DNA of 56,052 bases from Magnetococcales bacterium (GTDB taxonomy: Bacteria; Pseudomonadota; Magnetococcia; Magnetococcales; UBA8363): NCBI GenBank assembly GCA_002753515.1, contig PEAK01000023.1, positions 1 to 56,052 on the forward strand, given 5' to 3'. Position 1 is the stretch's first letter. Each line of letters starts with the position of its first letter. Position numbers and translations under genes: made by a program. The notes under the pieces are model-generated. The model made no database searches and had not been told where the DNA came from. It saw nothing but the letters and a program-made list of their open reading frames with translations. Shown here one piece after another: positions 1-7,512 of the stretch.

Positions 1-3000
1 AGCTTGCGGGAAAAATTGAAGGCCTCCTCGGCGAAGCTGGAAGAACGCAAACGGCAGATGCGCGAACGTACCGACATCATGCAGGGCATCACGGATCGCA
101 CCAGCAAAACCCGGGATCGGCAGCGCGAAGCACAACGCAACGAGGAAAAACTTCGTAACCTGTTGGCCAGCGCCAATCCCCAGGACAACCGGGGCGTCCT
201 GTCCGTTCGCATCGAAAATGAAAAACTGTCTCAACGGGTGGCAACGGAAATCCTGAAGGAACTGGATGCGGAACAGGAGTTTGAAAAGCAGACGGTGGGG
301 ATTCGCGATCGCCTCCTGGAATTGGCCCAACTGGAAACGGATCGGCTGCAACACGAGGTGGCCAATTACCAGGAAGCCCTCAACAAGGTCCAACATCAGG
401 CCCTGAAAGACCAGAATGCCGAAGTCCATCGCAAGGATGCCGCTGTTGAAAATGCCACCAGCAAGGATGCCTTGTTCCTGGCGACCTGGGAGGCCCACGT
501 TGCCCGCTTGAAGCGTAACGTCACCAGTTACACCGCCCTGCTGAACGATATAGGTGCCACCTTGTCGGAACAGGAAGAAAAACTGAAGTCGGAACGAGAA
601 GATTTAAAAAGCTTGCGCGCTCTGGTCGGCAAGGGGTCGGAACTGAACGAAATGTCCTCGGAAATATTTAAAAACACCTACCATCGCACCGCCAATACCC
701 GCAAGGAAATCCAGGCCGGCAGCGAATCCGGCGATTTGGAACAACGTATCAAAGAAGCCAAAGGACGCCACTATGACATTGTGGCCCTGATGCCAACATT
801 GCGTAGCCAATGGCAAAAGGAATTGCAAAAAGCCTCCGAAGGACTCTCCGAGTCCCAGGTCAAATCCTTTATCGAAAAGGCGGAAAAAGTTTTTAATGCG
901 TATCGTTCCCAACTTGCGGAAGAAAAAGGAATCCTGCTGGAAATAAGCCTGCGGGGGCAACGGTTGAAAATCTTACCCATCGAGCGCAAAGAGGTGCTGG
1001 CGGAGCTGGAAACGTTTGTCCTGTCCCGCATTTTTTGGGTACAGGATGACCTTCCCATCAGTTTGAACCTGATCGGGCCGTTGTGGAAGGAATTGTTTGC
1101 CCTGGATCGCCCCTACTCCCTGTTGAACTGGTGGATGGAGGTTTTGTCCCTGGAAACGCTCACCACCCTGCTGCGATTTTTCCAAACTGGTCTCGTTGCC
1201 TTCTGGGTCGCCTTGATGCTGGTTATTCTACCCCTGGTGTTGTTCTGGCTGCACCGTCATATCCGCAGGGCCGCCAACCTTGCAACATCAGGCCTTGATC
1301 ATCGTTTCGTCCGTGCCGACTCATTCTGGATTCCCGCTTTCGCGGGAATGACGAAAAAATCTCCTGAGATTGCAGTCGTTTGTCATTCCCGCGAAAGCGG
1401 GAATCCAGACGGAGCCGAAGCATCTTCCATGCGCTTTGGCCGAAACGATGATCAAGGCCCAACATCACAAGGGGATGGACACGGCAAGCCTGGAAAACGC
1501 CGCCTGCAATTGCTCGCCATCACCCTGGGTCCCCTGTACCTTCTGGCCCTGGCCATGGTCATCGATGCCGCAGGCTTTCCCGCAGCCCTGGGAACGGTGG
1601 TCACCCGAACCCTCATCCATATGGCCGTGTTTTTCTTCCTGTGGCGACTCAATGTTTTTCTCTTGCGCCCTCCCGCCATTCTGGCAGTTTCATGGGGCAT
1701 CCCCGGAGAGGTATGCCACGAACTCTACCGCGCCCTGCGTCTGGCACTCCTGGCCTCGCTCGCCTTTCTCCTGCCATGGCGTATTTTCAGCCCGTGGCCG
1801 TTTCATTTTGAAATTCTCCCCCGCCTGGGGATGACCCTGTTTCAAATAACGGTCATGGTGGCCATTTATCGTTTGATACGGCTGCGTTCCAGCCTGGTAC
1901 AAAGTTTTTTGCGCATTGGCGATAACGCACGCATCCTGGCCGACAACTGGAACATGATCACCCTCCCCGCCATATCCTTCATGGTGCTGATCGTCATCAT
2001 GGATCTGACGGGTTATCGCTTTGGTGCCCGTTACCTGGCCGTCAACGGCCTGCTCAGTTTTGTAACCATCGTCGCCATGACCGGCATGGTGCGCCTCATC
2101 GCCGTCACCGGAGCCAAAATGCGGCAACGCCAGGATCGGGAACAACTCCTGAACGTCTCCGGCAAAACAGGACATCCCAGAACGGAACACTTGGCCGTGC
2201 AGATGCAAGGCCCCTTGAGCTGGATGGTGTTTGCCGGCGGGACGATCCTGCTGGCCAGCTATTGGGGCATTAACGAAAGCGTCATTCGTTCCCTGAGCGA
2301 TGTCACCCTCTACAGCGTCACGGGTGCCGATGGACAGATTCAATTCGTCAGTCTGGCCGACTGGTCCTCCTTCCTGTTTTGCCTGTTCCTGGTATTTTGG
2401 TTGGCCAAGCGTTTGCCGCATTTGTTCAACTGGTTCCTTTTTTCCCGGATGAACACCGACCCGGGTATGCGTTACGCCGTGGTGACCATGACCCGCTATC
2501 TGGTCGTACTGACTGGTATTTTTGTCGCCTTCTCCTTTCTTAAACTGGATTTGGCCAAGATCGGTTGGCTGGCGGCAGCCATTTCGGTCGGATTGGGATT
2601 TGGCTTGCAGGAAATTGTCGCCAATTTTGTCAGCGGCATCATTTTATTGGTGGAACGCCCCATCCGGGTTGACGATTTGATCACCGTCGGTTCCATGTCG
2701 GGCCACATCACCCGCATCAACATACGCGCCACCACCCTGCGCAATTTTGACCAACAGGAAATATTGATTCCCAACAAACAGTTGATCACCCAGGAAGTAA
2801 CCAACTGGACCCTGGGGGACACCCGGATACGCCTGGTCATCCCCATCGGCGTCGCCTATGGGAGCGATGTGGATCGAGTCAGCGCCCTGTTGATGGAGTT
2901 GGCCAAAAGCCTGCCTGAAGTTTTACCTGATCCCCACCCTGAGGTATATTTCCTCTCGCATGCCGCCAGTTCCCTTGATTTTGAAGTACGTGTCTTCCTC

Positions 3001-3168
3001 AGTCACCCCGATCTGCGGCTGCCCACGCGTGATCGACTCAACAAGCTTATCAACAAACGTTTCAAACTGGAAAACATTGAAATCCCCTTTCCCCAGACGG
3101 ATATTCACATCCGTTCGGGATTGGAATCGTTGGTGGCAAGCCCGAAACCGATCCCCCACACCCCATGA
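1..3168 (+). CDS. MscK/KefA-like mechanosensitive channel, 5' partial
   Basis: This is a large mechanosensitive ion channel of the MscS superfamily that should sit in the inner membrane and release solutes under osmotic downshock. The frame is open from the first base, so the true start and probably a signal peptide lie outside the window. The first 330 or so residues are charged and coiled-coil-like, as in the periplasmic part of MscK. Many membrane segments follow. The MscS core is at about residues 840-1040, with the glycine/alanine-rich pore helix (GLGFGLQEIVANF) and the beta domain after it (VERPIRVDDLI). Residues 427-486 are an extra segment encoded by a mobile repeat, in the loop between the first two membrane segments. 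The stop overlaps the queE start (ATGA). The family is clear; the exact subfamily is less so. Confidence 0.9.
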   Translation, partial: SLREKLKASSAKLEERKRQMRERTDIMQGITDRTSKTRDRQREAQRNEEKLRNLLASANPQDNRGVLSVRIENEKLSQRVATEILKELDAEQEFEKQTVGIRDRLLELAQLETDRLQHEVANYQEALNKVQHQALKDQNAEVHRKDAAVENATSKDALFLATWEAHVARLKRNVTSYTALLNDIGATLSEQEEKLKSEREDLKSLRALVGKGSELNEMSSEIFKNTYHRTANTRKEIQAGSESGDLEQRIKEAKGRHYDIVALMPTLRSQWQKELQKASEGLSESQVKSFIEKAEKVFNAYRSQLAEEKGILLEISLRGQRLKILPIERKEVLAELETFVLSRIFWVQDDLPISLNLIGPLWKELFALDRPYSLLNWWMEVLSLETLTTLLRFFQTGLVAFWVALMLVILPLVLFWLHRHIRRAANLATSGLDHRFVRADSFWIPAFAGMTKKSPEIAVVCHSRESGNPDGAEASSMRFGRNDDQGPTSQGDGHGKPGKRRLQLLAITLGPLYLLALAMVIDAAGFPAALGTVVTRTLIHMAVFFFLWRLNVFLLRPPAILAVSWGIPGEVCHELYRALRLALLASLAFLLPWRIFSPWPFHFEILPRLGMTLFQITVMVAIYRLIRLRSSLVQSFLRIGDNARILADNWNMITLPAISFMVLIVIMDLTGYRFGARYLAVNGLLSFVTIVAMTGMVRLIAVTGAKMRQRQDREQLLNVSGKTGHPRTEHLAVQMQGPLSWMVFAGGTILLASYWGINESVIRSLSDVTLYSVTGADGQIQFVSLADWSSFLFCLFLVFWLAKRLPHLFNWFLFSRMNTDPGMRYAVVTMTRYLVVLTGIFVAFSFLKLDLAKIGWLAAAISVGLGFGLQEIVANFVSGIILLVERPIRVDDLITVGSMSGHITRINIRATTLRNFDQQEILIPNKQLITQEVTNWTLGDTRIRLVIPIGVAYGSDVDRVSALLMELAKSLPEVLPDPHPEVYFLSHAASSLDFEVRVFLSHPDLRLPTRDRLNKLINKRFKLENIEIPFPQTDIHIRSGLESLVASPKPIPHTP
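1283..1467. mobile_element. MITE-like palindromic element with 8-bp target duplication, inside the channel gene
   Basis: The element is 1291-1459 (169 bp). Its 19-bp terminal inverted repeats, GGCCTTGATCATCGTTTCG at 1291-1309 and its complement at 1441-1459, match perfectly. An inner pair of perfect 28-bp inverted arms lies at 1325-1352 and 1382-1409, each holding its own hairpin CCCGCTTTCGCGGG. The element is bracketed by the direct repeat CAACATCA (1283-1290 and 1460-1467), a target-site duplication. Element plus one duplication is 177 bp, exactly 59 codons, so the channel frame stays open. No transposase is encoded, so movement would depend on one supplied in trans. Confidence 0.85.
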
Positions 3169-3800
3169 ATAACGACGACGCCACAACGAGCTTTGCCATC
3201 TGCGACCTGTTCACCTCCGTGCAAGGGGAAGGGGCCCAGGTCGGCAAGCCATTTGTCTTCTTAAGGTTTTGGGGGTGCCCCCTCGCCTGCCCCTGGTGCG
3301 ACGAACCCAAACATCGCAATCCGCATACCCGGCGTGTCCTGACCCTGAACACGCTCCTGGACACCCTGGAACAGCACACCCCGGGCCTGAACCATATTCT
3401 ATTGACAGGAGGGGAACCATTGGCCGCCAATCATCTGGATATCCTGGTCAAGCATCTGAAGAAACGAAACAAATGGATCGCCATGGAAACCAGTGGCATC
3501 GGCGGCCCCATCCCGGATGCCATCGATTGGCTCACCCTCTCCCCCAAAACACCTTTGCCGCATTTTCCCTTGGAACGGGCCAACGAAGTCAAATTCATCC
3601 TGGGTGCGGAACCGGATCCCATCCAGGAAGAGTGGATCGATTGGTGGATGATGCGCCATCCGTGTGTCTGGTTGCAGCCCCGCTGGCAAGGTACCCAATT
3701 TCCGACGCTGGCGGCCAACCGATGCTACCAGAAGGTACTCGCCTCCCAAGGACGTTTGCGACTGTCACTGCAAATTCACAAATGGCTGAACATCCCCTGA
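3165..3800 (+). CDS. queE: 7-carboxy-7-deazaguanine synthase QueE
   Basis: QueE is a radical SAM enzyme that contracts 6-carboxytetrahydropterin to 7-carboxy-7-deazaguanine, a step towards preQ0 and the tRNA base queuosine. The 211-residue protein has the N-terminal SVQGEG motif. Its iron-sulfur cysteines are C38, C42 and C45 (spacing CX3CX2C), and the SAM-binding LLTGGEPL follows. Its ATG overlaps the channel stop by 4 bases. Its own stop lies 19 bases inside the next gene, so translation is probably coupled. queF, for a later step, lies about 11 kb downstream on the other strand; queC and queD are not in the window. Confidence 0.93.
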   Translation: MNNDDATTSFAICDLFTSVQGEGAQVGKPFVFLRFWGCPLACPWCDEPKHRNPHTRRVLTLNTLLDTLEQHTPGLNHILLTGGEPLAANHLDILVKHLKKRNKWIAMETSGIGGPIPDAIDWLTLSPKTPLPHFPLERANEVKFILGAEPDPIQEEWIDWWMMRHPCVWLQPRWQGTQFPTLAANRCYQKVLASQGRLRLSLQIHKWLNIP

Positions 3801-4417
3801 TACCACGACTGCTGCTGATCACCGATCGCCATCTCACCCCCAACCTGATACCCGCCCTGGCGCAGGCGGCGGAAGGTGGGGTGGATAGCATCCTGGTTCG
3901 CGAAAAAGATTTGGATGATCATGAATTCGTCCGTCTGTGCCAGGCGATACGGCACGCCATCCAACACACCTCAACGCAAATCCTGCTCTCGGGTCGGGCG
4001 CATTTGCTCCCCCATGTGGGTGCCGCCGGAGTCCATCTGCCGGAAATGCACCGACCACCTTTGTCTCAGGTGCGCACGCTCCTGGGTTCGGACAAACTCA
4101 TTGGCTGCTCCTGTCACGACCTCAGCACCGCCCGGCACTGCTGTCAGGAGGGAGCCGACTACATCACCCTCTCCCCCCTGTTCGCCACCCCCTCCCACCC
4201 CGAAACCCAACCTTTGGGAATCACAACGTATTCACAAATCTTGAAAGCTATTCCGCTCCCCGTCCTGGCCCTGGGTGGCATCAACATCACCAATGCCTCC
4301 CTGGCGATGGCGGCTGGAAGCCATGGCATCGCCCTCATACGTGGAATCCTTGACAAACGAAATCCGCAAACCCATGCTGCGCAATTGGCGTCCATTGTTG
4401 ATTCCCACCGATCCTGA
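3782..4417 (+). CDS. ThiE/TenI-family protein (thiamine phosphate synthase or thiazole tautomerase)
   Basis: This 211-residue TIM-barrel protein of the ThiE/TenI family should act in thiamine synthesis. ThiE couples the pyrimidine and thiazole halves; TenI aromatises the thiazole. Family signatures are LLITDRHL near the start, ILVREKDL, AAGVHLPE, GADYITLSPLF and LALGGIN. The Asn-Asp pair usual in ThiE is replaced by Ser-Gly (LLSGRAH), and the Thr-Lys phosphate-binding motif after the SPLF strand is TPSHPETQPLG. Both changes lean towards TenI-like activity. The ATG at 3782 was chosen for family length; the open frame extends further upstream inside queE. It is the last gene of the channel-queE group. 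Confidence 0.75.
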   Translation: MAEHPLIPRLLLITDRHLTPNLIPALAQAAEGGVDSILVREKDLDDHEFVRLCQAIRHAIQHTSTQILLSGRAHLLPHVGAAGVHLPEMHRPPLSQVRTLLGSDKLIGCSCHDLSTARHCCQEGADYITLSPLFATPSHPETQPLGITTYSQILKAIPLPVLALGGINITNASLAMAAGSHGIALIRGILDKRNPQTHAAQLASIVDSHRS

Positions 4418-4457
4418 AAAGATTACTAACTAAGAATGGGGGAAAGACATTTTCTTA

Positions 4458-4485
4458 TTGATTCATTCCTGTAATAAGCTAGAAT
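4458..4485 (+). promoter_or_regulatory. Sigma-70-type promoter for the chemotaxis operon
   Basis: TTGATT (4458-4463) and TAGAAT (4480-4485) are separated by 16 bases in the gap between thiE and the STAS gene. Transcription would start near 4492, giving a leader of about 115 bases. Confidence 0.5.
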
Positions 4486-4558
4486 CGGCGTGGTCGCTTT
4501 TCAGGGATTGCGCCAATGTACTTTTGGCCGCTACAGTGATACCCATCGACCAAGCTGG

Positions 4559-4584
4559 TTGTCGTCAATAATTGTTGTCAATAA
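4559..4584. repeat. Tandem 13-bp direct repeat in the STAS leader
   Basis: TTGTCGTCAATAA (4559-4571) is followed directly by TTGTTGTCAATAA (4572-4584), with 12 of 13 bases identical. The pair lies between the predicted promoter and the STAS start, so it could be a regulator site. No regulator can be named. Confidence 0.5.
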
Positions 4585-4608
4585 CCTATCAGACTTGACG
4601 GAGTACGG

Positions 4609-4947
4609 ATGATTGACCTATCAGTAGACGATGCCGGCGATGCCGGTACGCTGACTCTGTCTGGTGGCATCACCATTCAGCACGCAGCACAACTCAAAGA
4701 TACCTTGTTGGAGGGGATCAGTGCGGCCAAAGGCTTGGTGATCGACCTGAGCGAAGTGGACAGAGTTGATTTGTCAGCCATTCAACTCCTATTTGCCGCT
4801 CATCGCGGACTCAATGACAAGGGCAAATCATTAACGGTCGCAGGAACCATCCCCGAAGCCTGGCACAACGCCGTCAAGGAATCGGGATACTCGGGTAGCA
4901 TGAATGCGGACGATACTACAGGCTTGTGGACTGGAGAGGGAAAGTAA
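4609..4947 (+). CDS. STAS-domain protein
   Basis: This 112-residue single-domain STAS protein resembles anti-anti-sigma factors and the STAS proteins of some chemotaxis operons. The core LSGGITIQHAAQLKDTL, then LVIDLSEVDRVDLSAIQLLFA, is the conserved strand-helix pattern; the Ser of DLSAIQ sits where phospho-acceptor serines occur. It is encoded one base before cheY and just upstream of cheA, so the likely role is an accessory switch or scaffold in the same pathway. No cognate RsbW-type kinase is seen nearby. Family call is firm; function is inferred from the neighbours. Confidence 0.85.
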   Translation: MIDLSVDDAGDAGTLTLSGGITIQHAAQLKDTLLEGISAAKGLVIDLSEVDRVDLSAIQLLFAAHRGLNDKGKSLTVAGTIPEAWHNAVKESGYSGSMNADDTTGLWTGEGK

Positions 4948-5313
4948 ATGGGCAAGAAAATCATGACCGTGGACGATTCGTCCAGCGTGCGCCAAATGGT
5001 TGGGCTCACCCTGAAGGGGGCCGGCTACGACGTAGTTGAGGCGGTGGATGGCCAGGATGCCCTGACCAAACTCAAGGCCGCCCCTGTTGATATGGTGGTC
5101 ACCGATCTGAATATGCCCAACATGGACGGCATTACCCTGATCAAAGAACTCCGCGCCTTACCCAACTTCAAGTTCATACCCATTGTCATGCTGACAACCG
5201 AATCCCAGGCGGGGCGCAAACAGGAAGGCAAATCCGCCGGTGCCACCGGATGGATCGTCAAGCCTTTCAAACCACCCCAGCTCCTCGAAGTCATCAAGAA
5301 GGTACTCGGCTAA
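4948..5313 (+). CDS. cheY: CheY-like single-domain response regulator
   Basis: This 121-residue receiver domain has no output domain. The acidic pocket is at VDDSSSVRQ, the phospho-acceptor Asp is in VVTDLNMPNMDG, the switch Thr is in IVMLTTES, and the conserved Lys-Pro is in WIVKPFKPPQL. It should be phosphorylated by the CheA encoded 32 bases downstream and act on the flagellar motor or on a twitching apparatus. It starts at the base after the STAS stop, so the two are tightly coupled. More than one CheY is common in such genomes, so its exact output is open. Confidence 0.92.
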   Translation: MGKKIMTVDDSSSVRQMVGLTLKGAGYDVVEAVDGQDALTKLKAAPVDMVVTDLNMPNMDGITLIKELRALPNFKFIPIVMLTTESQAGRKQEGKSAGATGWIVKPFKPPQLLEVIKKVLG

Positions 5314-5345
5314 ACCATCCTAAAGCCAGGGGAAAGGAGAAGTCG

Positions 5346-7454
5346 GTGGAGATCGATACCAGCGCATTTACAGAGGAAGCCTACGAGCTTTTGAGCGAAC
5401 TTGAAGCCTCATTGCTCGAACTCGAGGAATCACCAGGCGACCAGGATTTGATCGGTCGCGTATTCCGCGCCATGCACACCATCAAAGGTTCGGGCGCCAT
5501 GTTTGGTTTTGACGAAGTGGCAGAGTTCACCCACGAGGTCGAAACAGTCTTCGACATGGCTCGCAACAAAACCATTCTGGTTACCAAACCCCTGATCGAC
5601 CTGACCCTGGCCGCACGGGATCAAATCCGTGCCATCCTTGACGCCGCAGCCGGCGGAGAACCCGCGGACAAAGAAAATGCCCAAAGGATTATCCAGGGCT
5701 TGCGTGCCCTGCTTCCCGGTGCAGGTGGCGCCCCAGCCGCTGGAGCCGCCCCGACATCCAAAAAGCCCCCGGCCCAGGCCTCCGAGGATGAACCCCACGT
5801 TTACCGGATTCGCATCAAACCCAGCCCGGACATTTTTGCCAATGGTACCAACCCGCTGTTGCTGTTGAGTGAATTGCGCGATCTGGGTGAAGAGTGCCAG
5901 GTGATCGCCCAGTACGACAAACTACCCCCACTGGAAAATCTAGACCCTGAAACCTGCTACACCTCCTGGGAAGTGTTCCTGACCACCCAAAAAAGTGAAA
6001 ACGCCATCCGCGATGTCTTTATTTTCGTCGATGACCAGTGTGAGCTGAATATCCGACTCCTGGATCGGGAAGAAGTATTGGGAACCGATGTCCAAAAAAT
6101 CGGCAACATCCTGGTGCAACGGGGAGATATCCCCGAGGAGGTGTTGGAACAGGCCCTCAAACCCATCGGTGACCGCTTGGTGGAAGCGGGAGCCGTCAGC
6201 CCCAGTCAGGTCAAGGCTGCCCTGGCGGAACAAAATGCCATCAAGTCCAAACGTGACAAAAAAGTGCAAGCGGAATCGGCGGCGTCGGTACGGGTTCCAT
6301 CGGAAAAATTGGATGGCTTGGTCGACTTGGTCGGAGAATTGGTGACCGTGCAGGCGCGACTCAACCAGACCGCATCCAACCGACAAGACCACGACCTGCA
6401 GCTCATCGCCGAAGAGGTCGAACGGTTGACCGGCGAATTGCGCGACAACACCATGAGCATCCGCATGCTCGCCATTGGTACAACTTTCAATAAATTTAAA
6501 CGTTTGGTACGTGATCTCTCCACAGAACTGGGCAAAAAAATTGAACTCACCACCGAGGGTGCCGAAACCGAACTGGACAAAACCGTCATCGATCAACTCA
6601 ACGATCCCCTGGTTCATATCATCCGCAACAGCATCGATCACGGTATTGAAACCCCCGACATACGTATCAAAAATGGCAAAAATCCCGAAGGACTGATTCA
6701 TCTTTCCGCCATTCATTCCGGGGCCAGCGTCCTGATTCGCGTGGAGGACGATGGCAAAGGGCTTGATCCAGAATTTCTGACCCGTAAGGCCATCGAAAAG
6801 GGCCAAATTCCTCCCGACTCCCAATTAACAGACAAAGAAGCCTTCCAGTTGATTTTTGGCGCTGGATTTTCCACGGCGGAAAAGATCACCAATGTCTCTG
6901 GCCGTGGCGTGGGGATGGATGTGGTACGCAAATCCATCGACGCCCTGCGCGGCAGCATCGATGTCACCAGCGTGCTGGGCAAAGGGACCGTCATCACCCT
7001 GAAACTCCCCCTGACATTGGCCATCATTGAAGGTTTGTTGGTGCAGGTGGCCGATGAATTGTTTGTCCTACCGCTGGCCGCCGTGGAGGAGTGTGTGGAA
7101 CTTTCCCGCCGGGACATCTCCAATGCCCACGGTCGGCACGTCATCAACGTGCGCGATGAAATCGTACCCTACATTCGCATTCGTGATCGCTTTGAAATCG
7201 GCGGCACCCCCCCCGATATCGAACAAATCGTCATATCCGATGTGGAAGGTAAACGTACCGGCTTCGTAGTCGATTCCGTTATCGGGCAGCATCAGACCGT
7301 CATCAAAAGCCTGGGTAGTAATTTTGAGCATTCGGAAGAATTTTCGGGTGCCACCATCCTGGGGGATGGAACCGTGGCGTTGATCCTCGATTTGAGCAAA
7401 ATGGTGCGCTATGTCGAAGCGGAGGAGGATTTATCCGAACCTGCGGCAGCGTGA
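5346..7454 (+). CDS. cheA: Chemotaxis histidine kinase CheA
   Basis: CheA takes the receptor signal and phosphorylates CheY. The GTG start at 5346 follows an AAAGGAGA ribosome site and yields 702 residues. Domains run in order: Hpt (P1) with phospho-His44 in AMHTIKGSG, a linker, a P2-like region, the dimerisation helices (KLDGLVDLVGELVTVQ), the ATPase with N box HIIRNSIDHG, G1 EDDGKGLD and G2 GRGVGMDVVRKS, and a C-terminal CheW-like domain. All catalytic motifs are present. cheW, cheB and cheR are not in the window, so this is either an accessory cluster or one completed elsewhere. Confidence 0.95.
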   Translation: MEIDTSAFTEEAYELLSELEASLLELEESPGDQDLIGRVFRAMHTIKGSGAMFGFDEVAEFTHEVETVFDMARNKTILVTKPLIDLTLAARDQIRAILDAAAGGEPADKENAQRIIQGLRALLPGAGGAPAAGAAPTSKKPPAQASEDEPHVYRIRIKPSPDIFANGTNPLLLLSELRDLGEECQVIAQYDKLPPLENLDPETCYTSWEVFLTTQKSENAIRDVFIFVDDQCELNIRLLDREEVLGTDVQKIGNILVQRGDIPEEVLEQALKPIGDRLVEAGAVSPSQVKAALAEQNAIKSKRDKKVQAESAASVRVPSEKLDGLVDLVGELVTVQARLNQTASNRQDHDLQLIAEEVERLTGELRDNTMSIRMLAIGTTFNKFKRLVRDLSTELGKKIELTTEGAETELDKTVIDQLNDPLVHIIRNSIDHGIETPDIRIKNGKNPEGLIHLSAIHSGASVLIRVEDDGKGLDPEFLTRKAIEKGQIPPDSQLTDKEAFQLIFGAGFSTAEKITNVSGRGVGMDVVRKSIDALRGSIDVTSVLGKGTVITLKLPLTLAIIEGLLVQVADELFVLPLAAVEECVELSRRDISNAHGRHVINVRDEIVPYIRIRDRFEIGGTPPDIEQIVISDVEGKRTGFVVDSVIGQHQTVIKSLGSNFEHSEEFSGATILGDGTVALILDLSKMVRYVEAEEDLSEPAAA

Positions 7455-7512
7455 CGACATCCCATGAAAAACACCATGTGCAAGCGCAGGCCAGCATCCT
7501 GACCGCCAAACC

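Noticed and set aside
1690-2421. Long minus-strand open frame inside the channel gene
   Set aside because: It runs opposite a clear MscS-family coding region and its translation has no recognisable domain; it is a codon-bias shadow.
5940-6824. 294-codon minus-strand frame inside cheA
   Set aside because: It is antisense to well-conserved CheA motifs, and its phenylalanine/glycine-rich product looks like reverse-strand noise.
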